From: Hygrocybe punicea
Taxonomy: Eukaryota; Basidiomycota; Agaricomycetes; Agaricales; Hygrophoraceae
Assembly (NCBI GenBank): GCA_963556145.1
Contig: OY744464.1
Location: 1,302,001 to 1,366,000 of the forward strand
DNA: 64,000 nt
Direction: 5' to 3'
This document shows, piece by piece, positions 44,658-57,068 of the stretch (positions are counted from its first letter, which is position 1; every line of letters begins with the position of its first letter). A program made the position numbers and the translations under genes. Under the pieces are notes generated by a model that ran no database searches, was not told the origin of the DNA, and was given only the letters and a program-made list of their open reading frames with translations.

Positions 44658-45535
44658 ATGAAAATCGGTACGTGTTTCCACAACGCCTCTACACTTTTAC
44701 TGACCAGTCATGTAGAAACTTTGGATGTCGGGAATGCGCAGTCTCAAATCCCGGCACCTTCAAGGTCACCGTCTCCATCCTCTCCCTTATCTCCAACCTC
44801 TGTATCCTCTATCCTAACCTCATCCACCGCGTCTCTAACATCGCCGGACGGCGGTATGAACTTTCCTGTAGCCGAAGATGTTTTTGAAATCGCCACACAG
44901 CAGGCACTTCAACACGCTCCCATCCCACTGACGAGACTCGACAGCCCCAGGACCGGAAAAAACGCAGCATACGTAGTTTTCAACGGAAGGAAAATGGGTG
45001 TTTTTCATTCTTGGTGAGTTCAGGTTATCGACGTGGATGCTTTGCTAACCCTAAAGACAGGAATGCTTGCTCCTCAATGACAAGCGGCTTCCCCAACGCT
45101 AACTACCATGGGTATCACACCATCGATGCAGCACAGGAAGCATGGGAGACCGCTGTTGCTAATGGAACTACAGGTAGTATCTCCTATCAGGCTCCTCGCA
45201 CTCCCCAACACGCACCCCAAAGCATCTGGAGTGTGGCGACGCCAACACCGCCCTCGCCAGGCCCCCGCGCAGCTGGGCAATGCGACGAAGAGTCATATTG
45301 GGTGGTTCTGCAGGGCATCTTCCCGGGTGTCTATCACGGAAAGTAAATACTAGAATGAAATGGCCTATCACATGCTAAAAGCACCTGCAGGACACGCGCT
45401 CGCTCTGCCCTCGGTCACACCTCCAACCCCATAATTGAGCGTGCACGCAGCCTTGCTGAAGCCGACCACCTGTTCGTCCATGGGTACATGGCTGGCAACG
45501 TGAAACATGAGATCACCATGTCACCATCGCAGTGA
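44658..45535 (+). CDS. Protein with two RNase H1-N/viroplasmin-like motifs (second element)
   Basis: Exons 44658-45013, 45061-45342 and 45391-45535 join to 261 codons with phase-consistent GT/AG introns. After a Ser/Pro-rich leader comes unit 1, AAYVVFNGRKMGVFHSW, with MTSGFPNANYHGYHTIDAA and EAWE (the pattern of the hybrid-binding domain). A Pro-rich linker leads to unit 2, SYWVVLQGIFPGVYHGK. The start may instead use a very short first exon, as in the first KDZ copy, since ATGAAAATCG is followed by GTACGTG. The domain family binds RNA:DNA hybrids or dsRNA in RNase H1 and in plant-virus inclusion proteins. Here its job is unknown. It sits between the accessory gene (divergent) and the transposase. 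Confidence 0.7.
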
Positions 45536-45912
45536 GGGTTAGGTTGGGCCCAATGATTGTGTTTTGCGGGTAGTGTAGTACTAGTGTGTTTCGTAACTAC
45601 CTCGCTTTGTATGTACCGACGCCGACTATCAACTGTTTTGACTTGCCCTTGCTGTGATCTGAAATTGAACTGATTCCTACAAGAAGAGTTGACGGTGTGC
45701 ACAGTTGGGATACACAGGCCTAGCTAGATACAAGATGTGGTGCTACAGAAATCACTAACTTGAAGTAGGGCTCACGATCCGTTAAAGTGACTGATCGATG
45801 CTGATCCGTTACTGAATATTACTGCTACCTGCATTCAGAATTGTGGCTTGGTGCACGCGTTCAGAATTGTGGCTGACATGATGCGCTGCATCAAACCTTC
45901 TCAACTCCTGCC
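45536..45912. promoter_or_regulatory. Region upstream of KDZ transposase
   Basis: Non-coding. It contains a direct repeat of TTCAGAATTGTGGCT (about 45835 and 45861) shortly before the transposase start and is presumably its promoter. The matching region in the first KDZ element also has a short direct repeat (GAAGGTGAACATG, twice, at about 30088-30146). Confidence 0.4.
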
Positions 45913-48900
45913 ATGAGCAAGCGCACAAAGACCCGCAACCTCACCTCATCGTCTTCTCGAAAGGTCACATACTCAGGGAGTAAGTCTAATGCTTCTGGTC
46001 GTCGTGTGCCCTTCAAGGAATCACTTGGTGGCCGACAGATTAATGCACGCCACGTCTCCCTAGCTGAACTACACAGACTTCGACTACTGGGTAAGAACTG
46101 TGTGTATTGACTGATTTTTGACTGATCACTTTTCAGAAATGACTGCAGCGGAGCGCCGTGCATATGATGAGTTACGCAATGGCTCCCCCGATGAGAGAGA
46201 TGGGGATTGGTTAATGATGGATGACGTGCTCACCGGCACTGATTACATGGATATCAGCCATGCTGGCGGGGAATTTGCAGAGGTAGCTCGAGCTGTGGCA
46301 GAGGACCTGAAGAAGGATAAAATGAAATGGTCAGCTAACAGTCCGTGTTCTGTGATCGACACTGATTACCTTGCAGTCGAAAGCATGCTGCCGACCATCA
46401 CACACGACGAGATCGCACGGAAAACCTCCACAATCTCTTCGCTGGGCAAATGGAGAAGATGGCTGATGCATACATGGGTTGGGTAGCCCGGTGTGACGCA
46501 GCAGGTGGGCTGGATGGAAGGACGCCTGATGTATTGTGTGGCCCAAGCGCAGATGGCGGGTATCGAGCCAACATCATGGACGTATTTAGTGAGTTTCTCT
46601 TTCGCATCTTGTGTTCAACTTCGCTTAGTGACCTGGAGGCTCGTACCCAATGACTTTTGACTTGCTCTCAACGGACGCATACATCACCACAGCTTTCATT
46701 CGCCAGGGTTTCATCCCTTGTTCACCTGTTAAGCCTACCGTAGCCATCACTGTCCGAGCTCTTGAACTATATCGGATGGTGCATCTGCACAGCCCTCATC
46801 TCGCCGTGCAACCTTTTGTGAAAGCACTTTGTGATTTGCATGGGGTCCGCCTTTTCTTTATGCTATTACCTTGGTGCTGACGTTATGACCCCCAGGTTCC
46901 TTTCAAAGCTCAATTGTCACGACATTTTTCTGACGCATATGATGTTTATCTTGCCATCCGCTCCACCGTCGACAAACGTGTTCAATGTGCCCTTCATCGT
47001 GACACCCCCAATTGGAGGCTGCGGCATTGCTGCCCTGCCTGTACTTACAAACTCAAGTATGAGCTTCGGCTCGTATACGACATGATGTTCACGATGGATG
47101 GCAATGACTCGCAGAGGCACATCTTGCAACGCGGATCAACGGTGGATGGTATTTATGGCGAGCCTGTTGTTGGGCTGGTGATTGAACGTATCGACACCAG
47201 GGTTTGCGACAGTGATTATTATTTGCCACGAGCTAAGGTTGACAAGTGGGAGAAGACGGTGTTGCAGGAGTTGCAGTCTGGCGAGGATGGCCAGGTGAGT
47301 CTCCAGCTTGCAGGTTCTTGTTTTTGCTCATAGCGAGTGAGACAGGATGACCCAGACATCAACCCATGCTCCGACCGTTGGCGAAATATGACGGCAGAAT
47401 TCACGGCGCAGATGTGGGGCATCTTTGATGAAACAGGGATATTCCTTTCCCTTTGCTGTCATAGGTTTGTCCTCCTTATTGCAGATATGGTTCGCAGTGG
47501 TGAGCTGTATGTTTCGAGTTCCCCTTCCCTCATAGCCATGCCTGACCACCAAGGGTTGCAGGGCAAAGTATGCTCTAGCCACCGTTGAGGAGCTCATCAC
47601 CGTTTTAACAATGAAGCTTGGTGGTGGGTATGATATTGGGTGCAAGTTTGGTACCACTGTGAACCAGAGCCCCCTCGGACCCCTTGCTCGTGAATTTGAC
47701 TACAAGTCACTTGTCGGTGCCTTTCACGGCCATGCACATAATCGCATATGTCAACTCTCTCACCTCGTAACCTACGACGTCGATGCAGGCCTCAATGACT
47801 TAGAAGGCTGTGAACCTGCCTTCTCACGATCAAATGCTCTAGCTGGGCCACTTCGTTATGCCAGCATATTCCACCGTCGGCAGGCTATCATCACATACTT
47901 CAAACACACCGACAATTTTGACACTTATTACAACCTCAGTACGTATATTCTCTGTTTCATTGAATCCTTGCTCATCGGATACTAGGTACCTTTCTTTACA
48001 ACAACTATTCACAAGCTCTCGACATCCTCACAAGCGGGCCCACGGCGTTGACTCATGCGATGAAGGAACTCGGGTTAACCAGCACCGCTGTCTTTGGTGA
48101 TTGGCTAGCTGAGGAATGTGCTTACCTGAAGGCGTTGACAAAAGAGCCCCCAGTGGAGACCCTCCAGATGGAGTATTTTCAGAAGCTGGTGAATCTCCAT
48201 GCAAGCGAGTGAGTTTTTGTTTTCTCCATGATGTTTGTTGCACTGACATGTGCTAGAACCACTCTGGACGCTGCCCGGCAGGCATGGTTGATTGAGACTC
48301 CTGAGAACATGTCAGCTGAATCACAAAGGGACACCACTCAATCCAAGGAAACCTCCCGACGGCATGCTCTCGAGGGGCGGGATAAGGACCTGGTGATAGT
48401 GCAAGACCTTGAACAGCGACTCGGAATCACCTTTCGCTGGGAACCAGGGTTCGTGGAATGGGATGCTGCAGCCAAGTTGGTGGCAATGCGCAAGTATCAA
48501 CGGGCCCTTGATAGCCTGGAGGGGCTCGTTGTTGCTCGGTTGTTTGAGCTTACAAAGATGAATATGTCGCAAACTGGCAAGTGTGCCATCTTGACATACT
48601 CAACGCCTACTGACTATTGACTGTTACAGGCTACAAGCTGCGCAAGCACATCGCCAAGGCACTGCAGTCCCGGTCTCAAGCTATCCGAACAGCGTTAGAG
48701 CGCTACAATGCGGCTGCGCAAACACTTTCCCCGCCTCGCCCAACCCTCCAGTGGAACGACGTGGTTGAATACGCGTTCCTGGCCGACTTTGACCTCCTCC
48801 GTGACACACGCCAGGATGTACAGCTTCGCCCCTGGGCCACACCTACTGGCCGTCTGGCCCTGGATCTCCACTTCAAAATACAAAGTGCCCAGGCCGAAAT

Positions 48901-49297
48901 CACCCGCCTCAATATAGAGATCCTGCGCTTCACTACATATCTTCGCAATGAGGATGTGTTCCTGCGTAAGCGGCAGGCTGCACTGCAAGAAAATGATGCA
49001 TGCCTAGCCCACCACATTGCCATCTTCAGGAGGGAGCGAGGGCGTTTCACGAAGCACCACAATCACTGCCTTGCAAAAATTGCGAAGCTCAAAGGCTTCA
49101 CTGGCAGCCTAACCCCAGGTACCAGTGCAGAAGAAATAACAGAATGGTGTGACATGGATGTTTGCACTGAGGAGCTGCACCACACAGTTGATGGGGAGGA
49201 TGAGGAGGATGAGGAGTGGAATGGGGAGAATGAGAATGATGAGGAGGACGACGAAGAGGAGATAAGTCGGGCTATATATGAAATTTTGTATCTCTAG
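45913..49297 (+). CDS. KDZ transposase, apparently intact
   Basis: Multi-exon gene starting MSKRTKTRNLTSSS. It has the same motif order as the first element: HCCPACTYKLKYE (cysteine cluster), FTMDGNDSQRH, GIFLSLCCHRFVLLIADMV, GGGYDIGCKFGTT, LVGAFHGHAHNRICQLSH, LNDLEGCEPAFSRSN, ARLFELTKMNMSQTGYKLRK, FLADFDLLRDTRQDV, a C-terminal helical region and a long Glu/Asp tail ending IYEILYL. The acidic residues in DGND, YDIGC and EGCE are the likely catalytic triad. Where the first element has two stops this one reads TYLRNEDVFLRKRQ. No lesion was found, so the enzyme may be active. Its likely targets are the CACCTGAGAAG ends and the GAGCTCATC arrays. Confidence 0.8.
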
Positions 49298-49864
49298 AGA
49301 CTTTCATTATGGCATGGCTTACATGATATCTAAGGGTTTGTGAAGTATGTGAGGGGGTAGGTATAAAATTGTTGGAGGGTGGGATGATGAGCTCAGAGGG
49401 CGGGATGATGAGCTCAGATGGTGGGATGGCGAGCACACGTGAGTGGGATGTTGAGCGCACGTGAGGGGGATGTTGAGCGCACGTGAGGGTATGGTTGGCT
49501 TGGTATGTCCAAATATGGGCAGCCAACAGTGACCAAACATCTACATTCGGAGAAAGCGCTGTATGTCCTAATTGGGACAACAGTGAGCGGGTTGTAGTAC
49601 GGGACATCAATGTCCGGGCCTTCGGGTTAGTGAATAGGTGCTAAGTTGCTACTAGTTATTGCAGAGTTATTGTAGGAGGCACTAGCTAAGATAAATACCC
49701 TCAAGTTAGAGAGGTTAGCAAGATGGTATGTAACCTCTAAGGAGAGGGCTTAGGTGGGCTTCTCAGGTGACTGGGTGACTTCCCGAAATAGAATATCACC
49801 ATATGCAGTAATCTGATCGATGAAGACTGGGATGAACGGACGGTCACCGGTCACCAGTCAAGGA

Positions 49865-51851
49865 ATGGCACACCACAATGACTTGCCAATAACTGCAGGA
49901 CAGGCTCACAACCTCTACGTTTCTCATCTTCTGTCAACCTGGAACGTCTGAGCGTACGAGTTCGCAAGTGTTAGTTAGTCACTGCAACAAAACATTTTTC
50001 TAACTCTTACTATATGGCACTGCAGATTCTGTTCACTGCTTCTGCATATCCTGACACGCTTACTGCAGCTTCTATTCGGTATGCCTCTGTGTCCCCCATA
50101 CACATGTTCACGTTCAACGTCGTCCCAAGTTGACTAAATTTCCAAGGGGGATTGTAACAACGCTTGCTTTGCTCCTCTTCTCGCCTTCGATCGGGTCATG
50201 GATCGATCACACGCCTTCCAGGCTGAAAACATTGATTGGAACCATCTCTGTCAATCGGTCTGCCATGCTCATAGCCTGTATCTGTTGGCTACCCATTATC
50301 AGCGTTGGCAATAATTCAGGCAATGATGACCAGCACGGGTTCTCGACGGACTGCTCTTCCAATTCGACAACACATCTCAGTACGTCCTTGAAAGCGATGC
50401 ATCCCCTTTTACTCCCGTGGGCTAAAGGAACGTTGTCGGGACCTGCGAAACATCTCGTCTTCATTGCCATTCTGCTCATCGGGATCTTGGAGAAGTTGAG
50501 TGGATCGGCGAACATGATCTCTATGGAAAGAGATTGGGTTCCCACAATTGCGGCTCCACCCCAGACCGAACAATCATCCCACTCGGACATCTCAGTTTCA
50601 GTTTCAGTTTCAGTTTTGTCACGGTACACCTTGACCCATCTGAATGCCGTCATGCGCCGCATAGATCTGATATGCAAACTCTTCAGCCCTATCGCGATCT
50701 CCCTCATCATCTCCTTATTCGCCAACTCGGTTCGCGTTGGGGTCGTGGTCATTGGTGGGATGAGTTTGGCGAGCTGGAGTCTGGAGTGGTGGTGTGTGCT
50801 CAGAGTCTGGAGAACGAGTCCACAGCTGCGGCGACCCAAGACCCCAGTCGTGCCAGACGATGCCCCACATGATGATGGTGTTGAACCCCAGCCATCAGCA
50901 CCTTCCTGGGACTATCTTCGTAGCTTGAAACAGTATTTCGGTGCCGATGTTTGGATGCCCTCGGTGGCCTTGGCAATGCTGCATTTGTCGGTGCTCTCAT
51001 ATTCCACGCCATTCATGACGCATTTGCTGAATTCTGGGTTTTCCTTGCCATTGACATCCGGTGCCAGAGCCGCCTCGGGCGTGGTTGAAGTGAGCAGCAC
51101 CGTTGTAATGCCCTGGGCTGTATGGGTCCTGTCAAAGCCACGGAGAAGTACTATACTTCTTTCCCCTGAAGTATTGGAACATGATGACGCTTCAGAGCAG
51201 AGTCTGCTACTGGCTCCAGACCGAGGCAATCGCCATCGTTCTGGGGACAACAGCACTCAGGGTCTTGTCAGAGTCGGACTGTGGGGACTTTCGGGACAGC
51301 TCATTTGCCTGGTCAGTCTTTCGGTGTAATAAATCCACGTTTGATCTGAACAGTGATAGAACATTTAGCTCCCAGTTTTCCTTACTCTCTGGAATATGCG
51401 GAGTCAGGGAACGGGACTTCCGAATCTCACCATGTCGAAATTATTATTATTTCTACGAAGTCCCTCCCTCCCCCTCCTCCAATTCTCGTCATCAAACCAA
51501 GCCCTCGAGACGTTTACCCTCTTCTTCTTCCTATCCCTAAGCCACCTCGGATTGTGGACATACGATCTTACAACACAGCAGCTTTCACAAATCCGTGTCC
51601 TGCCGCACCAGCGTTCATCTTTCGCTGGGACGGAATACTCGTTCGTAGCGTTGTTTGACCTCCTCGGTTATATTGCAGGGGCTGTATTGAGTTCCACAGA
51701 GCAGTTTCGATGGCTCGCACTGGGAAGCCTGGCTGCTGTGGGCACGAGCACCGTCGTGTACGCCTTGTGGTTAAGAAAGGAGAGGGGCCATATCATGCAT
51801 TTGGAGAAGATTGAACTAGGGTTCCGATTTTTGGGGTTAAATCAACGCTGA
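49865..51851 (+). pseudogene. Ferroportin-like iron exporter with one early stop
   Basis: Exons about 49865-49966, 50026-50078, 50147-51311 and 51369-51851 encode an SLC40/ferroportin-type membrane protein. Readable parts are NLYVSHLLSTWNV-stop-AYEFAS, ILFTASAYPDTLTAASIR, GIVTTLALLLFSPSIGSWID, HLVFIAILLIGILEKLSGSA, ISLIISLFANSVRVGVVVIG, LTSGARAASGVVEVSS, then SHLGLWTYDLTTQQ and RWLALGSLAAVGTSTVVY. About ten hydrophobic segments are visible. Ferroportins export Fe2+ across membranes. TGA at 49949-49951 replaces the conserved Arg after STW (normally STW..R); CGA is the obvious precursor. Apart from this and any start uncertainty, the frame is intact with plausible splice sites, so the break may be recent. 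The 5' side abuts the KDZ element by about 95 bp, which may have cost it the promoter. Confidence 0.8.
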
Positions 51852-52228
51852 ACCCCAGTGAGAATCGGACATTTTGTCAGCGATTCTCGTAGTTTTGCAT
51901 GTATTGTTTCGTTTGAAATATACATTTGGCCGGAGGGCATATGATTGTCGTTTCAGAGCAATTCACAACAATTGACGGTTTGATTGCTATCGATTCACAT
52001 GTATTGTGATCATTCTGTGTCTATTCATATTCCCTTTGTCCCGCCCCCCGCCACTCTTCACCCTGCTTGGCTCCTTGGCCTGCCCCCACCCCCTCCTGCT
52101 GCTCCCTGCCCCGCCCCTCGCACTGAGTCCCCGTCCCCAGGCACGCGGAATATCACAAACAGCACAACGCGCTTGTTGACGGTCGGGAATCGCATGATGA
52201 TGCGCCTCGCACTGAGTCCCCATCCCTA
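51852..52228 (-). pseudogene. Ferroportin 3' flank and a displaced RhoGAP fragment
   Basis: After the ferroportin stop there is no open gene. About 52050-52228, read on the minus strand, contains PTVNKRVVLFVIF, a RhoGAP-domain segment that is also present at the other side of the copia element (TTNRRVGLFVIF). Next to it is the sequence GTGCCTGGGGACGGGGACTC, which occurs twice here and again near 57715-57734. The copia element evidently landed in a locally rearranged RhoGAP gene. Confidence 0.55.
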
Positions 52229-52233
52229 GGCAC

Positions 52234-52506
52234 TTTCGTGACTGTTGTGTAAATCTCAGTCGTTGTCAGATTGAACGACTATATTACTATGTACCTGTTG
52301 TGTAAATCTAATACAGAGATTAGTACGTGTAAGTGTAATTGCGTGGTGGTGTGAACATACCTCAGTCGTTGTCAGATTGAACAACTGAGGTATTCACGAT
52401 TCCGGACCCCAAACATTATTTGGGCGTATGGGGTTTGCCATATTCGGTTGGCGTTCCCCATATGGGTGGAGCCTTAGCTCGCTATCCTTGTTCCTCTTTC
52501 CTGACA
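52234..52506 (-). repeat. Copia 3' LTR
   Basis: 273 bp, paired with 57199-57471. It contains inverted ACCTCAGTCGTTGTCAGATTG/TGAGGT motifs and GGTTTGCC and ATATGGGTGGAGCC blocks shared with its partner. Confidence 0.9.
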
Positions 52507-55500
52507 CTCCCACTCAAGCTAGGTCGTAATCCCATCGCACGTACAAATTTCCAATGTTTATCGTGCGGGAGTGGTTTGGTGAATATGTCGGCGACCATAT
52601 CATCCATCGGACACCAACATACGATACATTCCCCTTTGGCTATGAGGTCGTCCCTGACATAGTGGTATTTTCGCTGTATGTGTTTGGTTCTGGCTCGAAA
52701 TTGTGGATCGCGGGATAGAATGATGGCGGCTTGGTTGTTGCATTTGAGTTCAGAAGCTCCCCTTTCACTGTGTCCGATTTCGTCGAAGAATGTTCGTAGT
52801 CATGCTACATGTTGCCCTGCGTTACTGAGTCCGATGTATTCGGATTCGGTGGACGACAGTGAGACCATGGATTGTAGTTTGCTTGACCATCTGATGGCGC
52901 CGTGATTGCTGATAAAGACATATCCTGATGTCGATCGTGATGTGTCCTGGTCGCCGTTCCAATTTGCGTCCGAGTACCCATGGAAGTCCATGTCCATGTT
53001 TACGTCGGATCCATCGAATGTTAGGACGAGGTTTCGTGTCCCTTTTAGGTACCGTAGTGCTCTCTTGGCTAGGCTCCAGTGATGTGCCCTTGGCTTTGCG
53101 CTGTACCTGCCTATGACGCCGGTGGTGTACGCCAGGTCTGGTTGGGTGCCGAGTGTTAACCACATCAGTGAGCCCACAATGCTCTGGTACGTGACCTCTC
53201 GTTCCCCCACTTTCATGGTTTTAATTATGGAGTCATTGAGTGGGTCGTCTGCGGACGGTCGCACTTTGGGATCCATGGGCGTGAAGACTGGCTTACAGTC
53301 TGTCATTCTGAAGCGTTCGAGTACCATGTCGACATATTGGTGTTGGGATAAGGAAATTGTGCGTAGTTTACGGTTTCTTTTGATCTGCATCCCGAGAATG
53401 AAGCTCACCTGGCCGAGGTCGTGCATTTTGTATGTGTTGGACAGTAGGCATTTCACCTTATTCATGAGTGCTCGTGAAGCTGCTGCGAGGAGTAGGTCGT
53501 CCACGTATACTACCAGGAAGCATAGTTCCCCTTTGTCCTTGTAGACGTATAGGCATGTCTCGGCGCTTAGACGGGTGAACCTCATTTCACCGAGTTTTCG
53601 GTCCAGGGTTTTATTCCATACATGTCCGGCCTGCTTGAGCCCATAGAGAGAGCGAAGTAGGTGCCAGCAGTGTCCGGGTTTGACGTCCACTTCGTCTGGC
53701 GGCAACATGTAGAGTTCCTCCTCCAGTTCTCTGTTTAAGTAGGCCACGGTCACGTCCATTTGGTCGAGTTCTAGGTCATACTTGGCGGCTAGTGACATGA
53801 TGATGCGGACGGATTCCAGGTTTGTGACGGGGGCAAAGACCTCATTGTAGTCTATGCCTTCCTTTTGGGTGAAGCCTCGTGCGACGATCCGGACCTTGTG
53901 TCGTGTAACATTTCCGTTTCCATTGAATTTTAGGCGTAGTGTAGCCTTAGATGTGAATGGTGTGACGCCCTCCGGTATCGGGACCTCCTCATATACGTTG
54001 TTTGACCTTAGATTTTCTAGTTTGTCGAGGAGTGCATCTTGCCATTTGGGGCCGTCTGGGCCCTTTAGGGCCTCTTTCAGTGAGGCTGGGAGGTTGTCAT
54101 TAGACAGTCCAGTGTTGCTTAGTCCGGCAAAGTGTATGTCGTCCGCGAAGTCATCGTAGTCCTCGTCGATTTGAACATTCACCGGGATTTCCGGTTTGCT
54201 TTCTTTGGCCTTCATTTTCCCTTTCTCTGCTAGTCTTTTTGCTTCGCATTTGAGCATTTGGTGTAGTTTTTGTTGTTGTTCTTCGTGTACCTTTTTATTG
54301 TATTCCGTGTTTCTGTTTGCTGGGTTTCAGACACATGTGCTTTTGCGTGTCCCTCCCACTTTCCTTGCCGGTTCATGGGTGTGCGTTGGTTCTTCCGTTT
54401 GTGGGTTCGATGTGTCGTCTCATTCTGCCCGGGGCATGGTCGTTGGATGCGGGATCCGTGACGTTGTGTCTCGCGCTTTGTCATTGGTTTTGGTTACGCT
54501 TGGTGCCTGGGGCGCTGGCGATGCTTGTTGCGGTGGTTGGTCTGCGTCCTCGGCCGGGCCAACGATTATGGGTTCCTCATTGATACTCATCTGTGAGGCA
54601 TCGTCCTCGTCGTTGTCGGGTGCCATCCCTCGCGGTTCAGCTTGTGCCGAGTTGTAGTGTCTGTTTCGTTTGTGGGGTGGCTGAAACATGGTCTCCCACT
54701 GGTGCTCGGGCTCGTTTGAGTGGTTGGTACATAGGTTTTTGGGCAATGTTCCATATTCGTTGAACTTTACGTGCCTGGACGTGAAGATGCATTTGGTTTT
54801 GGTATCTAGTAGAAGGTACACCTTTTTCTCGCGAGGATATCTGATGAGGACGCATTTAGTGGCCCTTTCATTGAACTTTCCTTTCCGGTGTGCCTTCTGT
54901 ATGAGTGCGTAGGCCGGGCAACCGAAGGGGCGGAATAGCGAGACATCGACCGGTCTGTCTGTTAATTTCGTGTATGGGGTCTGTCCTCCAATTCCGGATG
55001 CTGGTGATCGTGCGATGAGGTGAGCTGCCATTGCCATGGCGTATGTCCAGAAGTGTTTTGGAAGTCCGGATGTGACTAGCATGGCAATGGTTTTGGTGAC
55101 GAGTGTCTGATTCACTCTCTCAGCGATGCCGTTAGATTCTGGTGTGTCGGGCGCCGTCGTTTGGTGGAACACCCCTTCAGCCTTTAGTTTGGCTTCAAAT
55201 TCTTTGCTGCCATATTCGCCACCTCCATCCGTGATGAAAAAGCGCATCCAGCCTTTGCCGAATAGTATGGTGTCCATTTCGACCTTGAAGAATGCTTGCA
55301 CCTCTGATTTCCATGTTTCATATAGTTTCTCGACATCCGACTTTCGTTTTGCAAATAGTACCCATGTGTGTCTGGACCACAGGTCGATGAACGTTACCCA
55401 ATATCGGTAGCTGTCGTGTGATGTGGGTGTCACCGGTCCTCCAACATCGGAGTGGACTATGTCGAGTGGGCCTCTCGCGACGGTTTCGCTCCGCTTGAAA

Positions 55501-57068
55501 GGCAATTTTTTCATTTTGCCCATGATGCAGGGCTCACAGAATTCGGGTATGCCGGTGAGGGTGTCAACATTCTTAATTTGTCCTTTTGCTACCATCCTTT
55601 TCAGCTGGTGTGTGCCAATGTGTCCCATGCGACGGTGTAGGGTGTTTATGTCCATGGCGAAGAGGGCACCCGATGGACTTCCTAGGGATTGCACTTGTAG
55701 ATGGTATAGTCCTTTCCGTTGTAGCGCCATCATGATGGTGTTGCGTTTGTGTATTACACGTCCCCCTCGTTCGTCGAATATTGATGTGTGTCCAGCTTTA
55801 CTGAGTTGGCTCACGGATACCAATGTTATCTGGAAGGTGGGTATGAGTAGGGTGTTGCGGAGTCGTATCTTGTATCTTTTGTCTCCCACTCTGCTTGATA
55901 GCCACACGTCACTGATGCCGATGGCTTTGGCCATCGTGTTGTCGCTGAAGTGGACTGGGTGCGGCAGATCCAGTCTTCTGAATGTACGCGCGTCGAACCA
56001 TTCTGGGTGCGGTACCATGTTGGTGCTGGCTCTGCAGTCGATGATGATGCTTCCCTTTCTTTGGTTTGGTTTGGTCGTGAGGTAGGTGTAAATGCAGGAC
56101 CAACCCCGTTGATTTATGATTACATTTCCTGCGTCTGCTACATAGGCTTCGTCCCCGTCATCTGATTCGTTGTCTGACTCGCTACCGGTATTGTCCTCCT
56201 TGACTTTGTGTGCTTTGCTGTGCTCCTTTTTGCGCTTGCGCTTTCCCCCTCTCTTGTTCTCCGACCCTTTTAGGTTTTGGCAGTCTTTTGATGTGTGCGC
56301 GCAGCGGCTGTGTATTTTGCAGAAGAGTTTCTTTTTCTCCATCTTTGATGCCTTGAGGGCAGACTCATCGTTTGGTGCCAGTGTCTCCGTTTGATTCATG
56401 GCGTCGCCGGTCTTTTGTAGGTCTGCCGCATGTGCCGCGAGTTTTGCTTCGACAGTGGGTAGCTTGAGTTTTTGGCTGTCTGGTACAGATCCCATGATGG
56501 CGGTTTTGAGTGTTTTCCACTCATTGTCGTCTGGGATGGATTTAAGTAGGAGTAGAGGTAGTAAGTCTTCTGGGAATGTGTAGCCCAGCGTCGTGAGTCG
56601 ATTACTGCTTGCAAGGAATGTTGCAATGTGTTCGGCCATGGACTTTGATGAGGGTGGGCCTCCGAATTTGATGGAGATGAGGTCGATGAGTGCGTGAAAA
56701 GCCGTGGTGACGACATTGGTTTCGTTGTATCATTTCGTGATTGTGTTGTATAGTTCTTTAGCTGAGGGTTTGTCTCTGATGCTTAGTAGTATGTTGTCAC
56801 TTATGTAGCGCTGTATGATTCCTGTGGCTTTTTTGTCGTGCGCTTCCCAGGTGTCCTTGTAGCTTAATTTGGACACAGATGTTGATAGCGTGGATGTGGA
56901 TGTGGATGCGCTTGGCGTGGTGGGTGCTGGTTTGGTGTCTGTGCCTGTAATGACTCCTAGGACCTGTTTTTCACTGAGTGCCCCCTTGATTCGTATGTTC
57001 CATATTGTGAAATTTGATGGGCCCTCTAGTACCGGGCAGTTTGGTGTTGATGATGTGGTGTCTGACAT
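52507..57068 (-). pseudogene. Copia Gag-Pol polyprotein with in-frame stops
   Basis: Read from MSDTTSSTPNCPVLEG (57068). Gag (UBN2-like) is followed by a zinc knuckle-like CKIHSRCAHTSKDC, protease IIIDCRASTNMV (catalytic Asp kept, usual DSGAS altered), integrase (HRRMGHIGTHQLKRM, CEPCIMGK; DDE residues in IVHSDVGGP, FFITDGGGEYG and ESNGIAERVNQ), reverse transcriptase (VARGFTQKEGIDYNEVFAPV, FLVVYVDDLLLAA) and RNase H (SLSSTESEYIGLSNA, then LRTFFDEI and ADIFTKPLP). TGA stops occur at the complements of 56730-56732, 54420-54422, 54327-54329 and 52800-52802. All are in frame, each where CGA fits. There are no clear frameshifts in 4.5 kb. Confidence 0.9.

Larger units (their letters stand above)
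42283..49769 (+). mobile_element. Second KDZ transposon, complete
   Basis: The ends CACCTGAGAAGCCCACC and complement open long, nearly identical terminal inverted repeats of about 330 bp (42283-42612 and about 49440-49769). Repeats of GAGCTCATC follow inside. The 7.5-kb interior carries three genes with the same order and orientation as each arm of the first KDZ element: basic accessory (minus), hybrid-binding-like (plus), transposase (plus). No stop was seen in any of them. The flanks (CATTGTAT on the left, ACTGGGTG on the right) are not a duplication. The left neighbour is the decayed hAT element and the right neighbour the ferroportin gene. Confidence 0.85.

Noticed and set aside
53113..53544. 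Plus-strand frames across the copia body
   Set aside because: Complement of the conserved reverse transcriptase and integrase coding strand, with no motif of their own.
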